DNA from: Acuticoccus sediminis
Lineage (GTDB): Bacteria; Pseudomonadota; Alphaproteobacteria; Rhizobiales; Amorphaceae
Assembly: GCF_003258595.1 (NCBI RefSeq)
Contig: NZ_QHHQ01000002.1
Location: 434,001-498,000, forward strand
Length of the DNA stretch: 64,000 nt
Reading direction: 5' to 3'
A program made the translations under genes and the position numbers. The notes under the pieces are model-generated. The model saw only the letters and a list, made by a program, of their open reading frames with translations. It did not search any database and was not told the origin of the DNA. Shown here piece by piece: positions 58,609 through 64,000 of this stretch. Position 1 is the first letter of the stretch. The number at the start of each line of letters is the position of its first letter.

Positions 58609-61131
58609 ATGCGAACTTCACCCTGGCTCGTGGCCACCTACGTGGTCATCGTTGCCCTCGGCGTGCTCATCGCACTGCCGAACGTCATCCCCCAATCTAC
58701 CCTCGACCGACTGCCGTCTTGGCTGCCCCACGAGCGTGTCGCGCTCGGGCTCGACCTGCGCGGCGGGTCACATCTGGTCCTCGAGGTCGACCGCGCCGCA
58801 CTCGTCAAGGAGCGTCTCGAGACCCTCGCCGGCGACGCGCGCATCGCGCTGCGCACCGCCGGCCTGCGCGGTGCAACGGTCCACCGCACCGACGACGACG
58901 TCACCGTCCGCCTCGCCGGCGCGGACCAGCGCGAGGCGGCGCTGTCGGCCCTCGACGGGCTCGTCGGCACGGTCGGCATCTCCGGCGCGTCGGACCTTTC
59001 CTTCGGCGGCGACGGCACCGCCATCATCCTTACGCCCACCGATGCCGGAATCGCCGAGCGCATGAGCGCGGCGGCCGAGCAGAGCGTGGAGATCATCCGC
59101 CAGCGCATCGACCAGGTCGGCGTCGCCGAGCCGACGATCCAGCGCGCCGGGCCGGACCGCATCCTGGTCCAGCTTCCCGGCGTGCAGGACCCGGCCCGCA
59201 TCCGCGAGCTCCTCGGCTCCACCGCGAAGCTGTCCTTCCACCTCCTCGACGCTACCCGGCCCGGCAACACCCTTCCCGCCGGGGTGAGCCTCCTCCACGA
59301 CGACGCCGGCCAGGCCTACCCGGTCGAGGATCACGTGGAGCTCTCCGGCGACAGGCTGCGCGACGCCCGCGCCGGCTTCGACCAGCGCACCCACGAGCCG
59401 GTCGTGAACTTCCGCTTCGATACCGCCGGCGCGAGCCGCTTCGCCGACATCACCAGCAAGAACGTCGGCCATCCCTTCGCAATCGTCCTCGACGGCAAGG
59501 TGCTGTCCGCGCCGGTGATCCGCGAGCCGATCACCGGCGGCTCCGGCCAGATCTCGGGACGCTTCACGGTGCAGGAGGCGACGGACCTCGCGGCACTGCT
59601 GCGCGCCGGCGCCCTCCCGGCCAGGCTTACCGTGATCGAGGAGCGCACGGTCGGCGCCGACCTCGGCTCCGACGCCATCCGCATGGGCGTCCTGACCGGC
59701 CTCGTCGGGTTCGCGCTCGTCGTCGGCTTCATGGTGCTGCTCTACGGGCCGTGGGGTCTGCTGGCGAACCTCGCGCTCGGGCTCAACGTCGCGCTGACGT
59801 TCGCCGGCCTCACCCTCCTCGGCGCCACGCTCACTCTCCCCGGCATCGCCGGCATCGTGCTCGGGATCGGTCTCGCGGTCGACGCCAACGTCCTCATCAA
59901 CGAGCGGATCAGGGAGGAGACGCGCAAGGGGCGGGGCGCCCTCGCCGCGCTCGACGCGGGCTTCGGCCGCGCCTACGCGACCATCGTCGACAGCAACGTC
60001 ACCAGCCTCATCGCGACCGTGCTCCTCTTCTGGTTCGGCAGCGGGCCGGTGCGCGGCTTTGCCGTCACGATGGGCCTCGGCATCGCGATCTCGATGTTCA
60101 CCGCGGTCTCCATCGTGCGCGTCTCGATGGTCGCGATCGTGCGGCGGCTGAAGCTCAAGCGGCTCGACATCCGGCCGCTCCTGCCGGTCCGCCTCGTGCC
60201 GGACGGGACGCACATCCGCTTCATGCGGGCCCGCTTCTTCGGGATCGGCATGTCGGCGGTGCTGTCGCTGGCCTCCATCGGCCTCTTCATCTCGCCGGGC
60301 CTCAACTACGGCGTCGACTTCCGCGGCGGCATCCAGATGGAGGTGGTGACCGACGGTCCCGCCGACCTCGCCACCTTTCGCGGCAAGCTCGACGGGCTCG
60401 GCCTCGGCGACGTGGCCCTCCAGGAGTTCGGCGACCAGAGCCACATGCTCGTGCGCGTCGAGCGCCAGCCGGGCGGGGAGGAGGCGCAGACCGCCGCCAC
60501 CACCCGCATCAAGACCGCCGTCGCCGAGGTCGACCCCTCCGCGACCGTGGCGCGCACCGAGGTGGTCGGCCCCAAGGTCTCGGGGGAGCTCGCGACGGCC
60601 GGAATCCTCGCCGTCGTCCTCGCGAGCCTGGCGATGCTCGTCTACATCTGGGTCCGCTTCGAGTGGCCGTTCGCCGTCGGCGCCATCGCGACGCTCGTGC
60701 TCGACGTGACGAAGACGGTCGGGTTCTTCGCCCTCACCGGCCTCGACTTCAACCTGACCGCCATCGCCGCGCTCCTGACGCTCATCGGCTACTCGGTGAA
60801 CGACAAGGTGGTCGTCTACGACCGCATGCGTGAGAACATGCGGCGCTACAAGGCGATGCCGCTGCGCGACCTGATCGACCTCTCCATCAACGAGACGCTG
60901 TCGCGAAGCCTCTACACCTCCGTCACCGCCTTCCTCGCGATCCTGCCGATGGCGATCTGGGGCGGCAGCGCCGTGGAGAGCTTCGCCGTGCCGATGGCGT
61001 TCGGGATCATCATCGCGGCGTCGTCCTCGGTGTTCATCGCCGCGCCGATCCTGCTCTTCCTCGGCGACTGGCGGCGCCGGCGCACGGAGGAGCGCGCGCC
61101 GGCCGCCGCCGACGCGCCCGTAGCCACCTGA
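58609..61131 (+). CDS. secDF: Protein translocase subunit SecDF (fused SecD-SecF)
   Basis: The 840-residue inner-membrane protein joins SecD and SecF. The SecD half has a first helix at about 7-25, [14 protein letters not shown] at about 47-60 and a large periplasmic domain. The SecF half begins near 535 with [13 protein letters not shown] at about 566-578 and has the [17 protein letters not shown] motif near 727-743. Twelve membrane segments are expected. SecDF uses the proton gradient to pull proteins through SecYEG. Neither yajC nor the usual rhizobial neighbours are beside it, so this could be an extra copy. It is followed after 14 bases by the Vsr-like gene. Confidence 0.95.
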   Translation: MRTSPWLVATYVVIVALGVLIALPNVIPQSTLDRLPSWLPHERVALGLDLRGGSHLVLEVDRAALVKERLETLAGDARIALRTAGLRGATVHRTDDDVTVRLAGADQREAALSALDGLVGTVGISGASDLSFGGDGTAIILTPTDAGIAERMSAAAEQSVEIIRQRIDQVGVAEPTIQRAGPDRILVQLPGVQDPARIRELLGSTAKLSFHLLDATRPGNTLPAGVSLLHDDAGQAYPVEDHVELSGDRLRDARAGFDQRTHEPVVNFRFDTAGASRFADITSKNVGHPFAIVLDGKVLSAPVIREPITGGSGQISGRFTVQEATDLAALLRAGALPARLTVIEERTVGADLGSDAIRMGVLTGLVGFALVVGFMVLLYGPWGLLANLALGLNVALTFAGLTLLGATLTLPGIAGIVLGIGLAVDANVLINERIREETRKGRGALAALDAGFGRAYATIVDSNVTSLIATVLLFWFGSGPVRGFAVTMGLGIAISMFTAVSIVRVSMVAIVRRLKLKRLDIRPLLPVRLVPDGTHIRFMRARFFGIGMSAVLSLASIGLFISPGLNYGVDFRGGIQMEVVTDGPADLATFRGKLDGLGLGDVALQEFGDQSHMLVRVERQPGGEEAQTAATTRIKTAVAEVDPSATVARTEVVGPKVSGELATAGILAVVLASLAMLVYIWVRFEWPFAVGAIATLVLDVTKTVGFFALTGLDFNLTAIAALLTLIGYSVNDKVVVYDRMRENMRRYKAMPLRDLIDLSINETLSRSLYTSVTAFLAILPMAIWGGSAVESFAVPMAFGIIIAASSSVFIAAPILLFLGDWRRRRTEERAPAAADAPVAT

Positions 61132-61145
61132 CGGGAGGGCGCGCC

Positions 61146-61526
61146 GTGAACACCACTTCCGGACACCGGGATGCCGTCAGGCGCATCCGCCGGCTGCTGC
61201 ACGCGGCCGGCTACCGCTTCCGCACCCGCGCCGCCGACCTGCCGGGAACGCCGGACATCGTCGTCTCCGGCCGCCGCTGCGTCGTCCTCGTACGGGACTG
61301 CGCGGCGGAGCCGGACGGCGCCCCCGGCTGTTCCGTCTGCGGCCGGTCCGGCGTGCGCGGGAGCGGACCGGAGCGGTGGCAGGGCGCGCCCGGGCCGGAC
61401 GGAAAGGCCGACCTCGAGGCCGGCGGCTGGACGGTGCTCGTCCTCACCACATGCGAGGCCGGCGACCCGTCGCTCGAGGCGCGGCTCGAGGCCGCGCTCG
61501 GCCCGCCTCCCGGCAGATCACGCTGA
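61146..61526 (+). CDS. Vsr-like nuclease-fold protein lacking catalytic histidines
   Basis: The 126-residue protein follows the Vsr (very short patch repair) plan: [27 protein letters not shown] with the metal-binding Asp37, then a cysteine cluster (Cys52, Cys62, Cys65), and [12 protein letters not shown] with Cys103. The histidines of the FWHxHxC segment, which are needed for cutting, are replaced, while the zinc-type cysteines remain. It is therefore probably not an active Vsr endonuclease. No DNA cytosine methylase, the usual Vsr partner, is nearby. A GTG start with GGAGG seven bases before it is clear. It sits between secDF and tatA. Confidence 0.7.
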   Translation: MNTTSGHRDAVRRIRRLLHAAGYRFRTRAADLPGTPDIVVSGRRCVVLVRDCAAEPDGAPGCSVCGRSGVRGSGPERWQGAPGPDGKADLEAGGWTVLVLTTCEAGDPSLEARLEAALGPPPGRSR

Positions 61527-61606
61527 CACGGCCCGGCGGGAATAACCCCGCCGGCGATCCCTTCGCGCGCCAGGCACCGACCGGCGCGCCGCCACCGGAG
61601 TTCACA

Positions 61607-61843
61607 ATGGGAAGCTTCTCGATCGGGCACTGGGTCGTCGTGCTCGCCGTCGTCATGATCCTGTTCGGGCGCGGCAAGGTCTCCGAGCTCATGGGAGACG
61701 TAGCCAAGGGCCTGAAGTCCTTCAAGAAAGGAATGGCCGAGGAGGACGACGCCCGGCCCGGGCCGCCCCGGCCCCTCGCCTCTCTCCCCGCCCCGCCGCG
61801 CGACACCCCGGAGACGGGGACGCCAGAGCGTACCGGAGCCTAG
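61607..61843 (+). CDS. tatA: Sec-independent translocase protein TatA
   Basis: The 78-residue protein has the TatA plan: a short hydrophobic helix ([17 protein letters not shown]), the FG hinge at about 20-21, an amphipathic helix [21 protein letters not shown], and an acidic, proline-rich tail. It is typical of alphaproteobacterial TatA. A GGAG site stands seven bases before the ATG. It multimerises to let folded twin-arginine substrates through the membrane. In the usual arrangement tatB would follow, but here only a 30-codon frame separates it from tatC. Confidence 0.93.
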   Translation: MGSFSIGHWVVVLAVVMILFGRGKVSELMGDVAKGLKSFKKGMAEEDDARPGPPRPLASLPAPPRDTPETGTPERTGA

Positions 61844-61852
61844 GGTATCGCC

Positions 61853-61945
61853 ATGGTCCACCGCTCGCTGACGTGGCTCCCGGTCGCCGCGGCGACATTC
61901 GACCCGCGCGGGGCGCGGCGCATCGTGGCCGAGGGCCGGCCATGA
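61853..61945 (+). CDS. 30-residue open frame between tatA and tatC
   Basis: This frame starts with ATG nine bases after tatA and ends in an ATGA overlap with tatC. It encodes MVHRSLTWLPVAAATFDPRG and about ten more residues, with no membrane helix of TatB type. It may be a leader that couples translation of tatC to tatA, or chance. There is no good ribosome site before it. Confidence 0.3.
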   Translation: MVHRSLTWLPVAAATFDPRGARRIVAEGRP

Positions 61946-62733
61946 TGCACGACGACATCGAAGCCTCGCGGATGCCTCTGATCGATCACCTGATCGAATT
62001 GCGCTCCCGGCTGATCCGGTCGCTTCTGGCGATCGCGGTCGCCTTCGCCGTCTGCTTCTATTTCGCCGGCGACATCTTCAACCTGCTCACGATCCCCTAC
62101 GAGCGCGCCGCCGGGACGGCGGCCCGCATCCAGCTCATCTACACCGCGCCGCAGGAGTATTTCTTCACGCAGATGAAGCTGGCGCTGTTCGGCGCGCTGT
62201 TCATCGCCTTTCCGGTGATCGCGACGCAGATCTACATGTTCATCGCGCCCGGCCTCTACCGCAACGAGCGCTCGGCGTTCCGCCCCTTCCTGATCGCGAC
62301 GCCGGTCCTGTTCGCGCTCGGGGCGGCGCTCGTCTACTTAATGGTCATGCCGCTCGCGATGTCGTTCTTCCTGTCGATGGAGCAGCAGGGCGACGCGGGG
62401 CAGGCCTCGATCCAGCTGCTGGCCCGCACCAGCGAGTACCTCAACCTCATCATGACGCTGATCTTCGCCTTCGGCATCATGTTCCAGACGCCGGTGATCC
62501 TGACGCTCCTGGGACGGGCGGGCTTCATCACCGCCGACGACCTGAAGCGCAAACGCAAGTACGCCATCGTCATCATCTTCATCCTCGCCGCGGTCCTGAC
62601 GCCGCCGGACCCGGTCAGCCAGATCGGCCTCGCGGTGCCGGGGCTCATCCTCTACGAGCTCTCGATCCTGTCCGTCCGCCGGGTCGACCGGCAGCGCGCG
62701 GAGGCGGACCGCAAGGCGGCGGCGCCCGCCTGA
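61942..62733 (+). CDS. tatC: Sec-independent translocase protein TatC
   Basis: The 263-residue inner-membrane protein has the conserved N-terminal motif PLIDHLIELRSRLIRSL (12-28), which contributes to twin-arginine recognition, six membrane helices, and the AFGIMFQTPVI segment of helix four or five. It is the receptor of the Tat pathway. The ATG at 61942 has GAGGG six bases before it; a second ATG follows immediately. No serS lies downstream, although in many alphaproteobacteria tatC is followed by serS. Confidence 0.95.
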   Translation: MMHDDIEASRMPLIDHLIELRSRLIRSLLAIAVAFAVCFYFAGDIFNLLTIPYERAAGTAARIQLIYTAPQEYFFTQMKLALFGALFIAFPVIATQIYMFIAPGLYRNERSAFRPFLIATPVLFALGAALVYLMVMPLAMSFFLSMEQQGDAGQASIQLLARTSEYLNLIMTLIFAFGIMFQTPVILTLLGRAGFITADDLKRKRKYAIVIIFILAAVLTPPDPVSQIGLAVPGLILYELSILSVRRVDRQRAEADRKAAAPA

Positions 62734-62789
62734 CCCCGCGGCGGACGCCGGCGAAGGCGGCGGCGCGTCGCGTGCCGCTGGTTTGGCGG

Positions 62790-62815
62790 CGGCCGGACAG
62801 GCCCGGTTCCGGCCG
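62790..62815. terminator. Hairpin between convergent tatC and PNPOx-like genes
   Basis: CGGCCGG (62790-62796) and CCGGCCG (62809-62815) form a seven-base-pair stem with a 12-base loop, midway in the 113-base gap between the converging genes. No T-run is present. Confidence 0.45.
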
Positions 62816-62846
62816 TCGCCGATCGACGGTCGGGCCGCAGGACCGA

Positions 62847-63578
62847 TCAGGCGAACTCCGTACCCGCATAGGCAACGGCATAGGCCTCGCTCACGGCTTC
62901 CTCGAGCGGTCGGCCGGCGCGGTAGGGGGCGAGCGTCCCGGGGCGCGCCACGTCGGCAAGCAGGCGCGGGCAGGGCTCGGGGGCGCCGAGGACGGTCTGG
63001 ACCGGCAGCCGCTCGGCGTGGATCGGCAGGGCGTAGTCTTCCTCGTCGTCGGCAACGCCCTTGGCCCTGATCTTGGCCGAGGCGCGCTCGATCTCCATCA
63101 CGACGACCGCCGTGGCCTTGATCTCCTGCGCCGTGATCGGACGCAGGGTCGCGGTGCGGTCGGGAAAGAAGCGATCCACCATCATCGTCAGGGCGCGGAC
63201 CTTTTCGTCCCGGTCGTCGACCAGCACGGCAGTGCCGAAAGCCATGACCGAGCGGTAGTCGGCGGAATGGTTCATGCCTGACCGGGCGAGGACGAGGCTG
63301 TCGAGATGGGTGACGGTCAGGCAGGCCGGCTCCCCGGTTGACAGGTTGCGCAGCATCCGGCTGGCGCTGCTGCCGTGCCAGTAGAGCCGCGTCCCCTCGC
63401 GCCAGAACAGGGTCGGCGTGCAGAAGGGACGCCCGTCGATGACGTAAGCGACGTGAGCGAGCGCGGCCGCGTCGAGCAGCCGGTGAACCGTCGCGTGGTC
63501 GTAGAAGCCCCTGTCATGGCGGCGTTTGACGCGATTGACCGGGTCCACGGGGTATTGCGGCGCGTCCTGTTCGCTCAT
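62847..63578 (-). CDS. Pyridoxamine 5'-phosphate oxidase family protein
   Basis: The 243-residue protein has the flavin-binding split-barrel pattern of the pyridoxamine-phosphate-oxidase-like family: RLLDAAALAHVAYVIDGRPFCTPTLFWREGTRLYWHGSSASRMLRNL, then SVMAFGTAVLVDD. It ends with an extra helical part. It is not the classical PdxH. An AGGAG site lies six bases before the ATG at 63578; a longer frame upstream has no family match. It is divergent from a MocR/PdxR-type regulator that very likely controls it, which suggests a link with vitamin B6 or amino metabolism. Confidence 0.88.
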   Translation of the reverse strand: MSEQDAPQYPVDPVNRVKRRHDRGFYDHATVHRLLDAAALAHVAYVIDGRPFCTPTLFWREGTRLYWHGSSASRMLRNLSTGEPACLTVTHLDSLVLARSGMNHSADYRSVMAFGTAVLVDDRDEKVRALTMMVDRFFPDRTATLRPITAQEIKATAVVVMEIERASAKIRAKGVADDEEDYALPIHAERLPVQTVLGAPEPCPRLLADVARPGTLAPYRAGRPLEEAVSEAYAVAYAGTEFA

Positions 63579-63622
63579 GGCGGGCTCCTGCGGTGGTTGC
63601 GCCATCCGATTTGCGCCGGCAA

Positions 63623-63668
63623 AGTGGTTCGTAAAAGGTACAATTGCGCCGCAATTATTGGAACCACT
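63623..63668. promoter_or_regulatory. Nested inverted repeats between PNPOx-like and MocR-type genes
   Basis: AGTGGTTC (63623-63630) and GAACCACT (63661-63668) are perfect inverted repeats that flank the palindrome AATTGCG-C-CGCAATT (63642-63656). The right arm ends immediately before the ATG of the regulator. This is the likely binding region of the MocR-type protein, and the arrangement would allow it to repress its own gene. Confidence 0.6.
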
Positions 63669-64000
63669 ATGAAGAGAAGCTCCGAGTCGGCGCTCCCGCC
63701 GATCCGGCTCGATCCGTCGATCCGCAACCAGTCCCTGCGCGTTCGCAGCGGCTTGCGGGCGGCCATCGTCGACGGACTGCTGGCACCCGGGCTCCGGCTC
63801 CCGTCCAGCCGCGAGCTGGCTGTTCAGCTCGGCATCGGACGCAACATGGTCGTCGCCGCCTATGAGCAGCTGATGAGCGACGGCCTGATCGAAGCCCGGC
63901 ACGGCTCGGGCACCTACGTCTCGGCCAGCCTTCCGCCGCCGCAATCCGTGGCCACGGCACCGGAGATTCCGCTGAACTTCGGCCGGCGCCGTCCATTCGC
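63669..64000 (+). CDS. MocR/PdxR family regulator, N-terminal part (cut by window edge)
   Basis: The first 110 codons are present. They encode a GntR-type winged helix-turn-helix at about 22-88 (GLRAAIVDGLLAPGLRLPSSRELAVQLGIGRNMVVAAYEQLMSDGLIEARHGSGTYV) with the long, proline-containing linker start typical of MocR proteins. These carry a C-terminal aminotransferase-like domain that binds PLP; that part lies outside the window. The divergent PNPOx-family gene supports a PdxR-like role. Confidence 0.88.
   Translation, partial: MKRSSESALPPIRLDPSIRNQSLRVRSGLRAAIVDGLLAPGLRLPSSRELAVQLGIGRNMVVAAYEQLMSDGLIEARHGSGTYVSASLPPPQSVATAPEIPLNFGRRRPF

Overview
The window is very GC-rich and densely coded. 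Its families (TRAP-TAXI, Opp/Dpp and Pot-type transporters, FCD-type GntR regulators, a SecD-SecF fusion, and a TatA of rhizobial appearance) point to an alphaproteobacterium, probably Hyphomicrobiales or Rhodobacterales. That placement is inference; there is no rRNA or taxonomic marker here. I saw no tRNA, rRNA, CRISPR array, insertion sequence or prophage.

Positions 1-10022 are a catabolic region: the start of a hydantoinase/oxoprolinase gene, an acyl-CoA synthetase, and a tight operon of family III CoA-transferase, enoyl-CoA hydratase and MBL-fold hydrolase. These are followed by two divergent class IV aminotransferases, a D-2-hydroxyacid dehydrogenase, an enolase-superfamily enzyme and a threonine aldolase. 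A 12-base motif is shared by the control regions of the hydantoinase and of the CoA-transferase operon.

Positions 10058-16753 are an Opp/Dpp-type ABC operon ending in a DoeB-like deacylase, preceded by a good sigma-54 promoter. Positions 16832-24946 form a leftward set: creatininase family, class II aldolase, N,N-dimethylformamidase-like protein, TRAP-TAXI transporter and fumarylacetoacetate-hydrolase-family enzyme. A divergent GntR regulator (25070-25804) borders it. These genes look like uptake and stepwise hydrolysis of an amide or cyclic nitrogen compound.

Positions 25875-39424 hold two complete spermidine/putrescine-type ABC transporters on the same strand, with an XRE-type regulator between them. 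The first is followed by a flavoprotein and a VOC protein; the second is preceded by an M20 peptidase and a class II aldolase. A DUF1028 gene and an HpaB/GntR/HpaC unit follow, up to 43035.

Positions 43102-62733 are the most unusual part. A four-gene operon encodes a 2415-residue secreted multicopper oxidase of the MnxG/McoA kind, a secreted propeller-like protein, a Sco1/SenC copper chaperone and a cytochrome c fused to a periplasmic-binding-like domain. Divergent from it, across a short AT-rich promoter with a dyad, is a 960-residue protein combining a trypsin-like protease, a papain-like protease and an alpha/beta-hydrolase-like domain. Next come a DUF2270 membrane protein, a fused SecDF, a Vsr-like protein without its catalytic histidines, TatA and TatC. 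TatB is absent, and the usual chromosomal neighbours of secDF and tat are missing. I read this as a possible metal-oxidation module beside an export island.

The right edge carries a pyridoxamine-phosphate-oxidase-like gene divergent from a MocR/PdxR-type regulator that runs off the window. In all four transporter operons whose binding-protein gene is upstream of the transport genes, a strong and sequence-unrelated hairpin follows the binding-protein gene.
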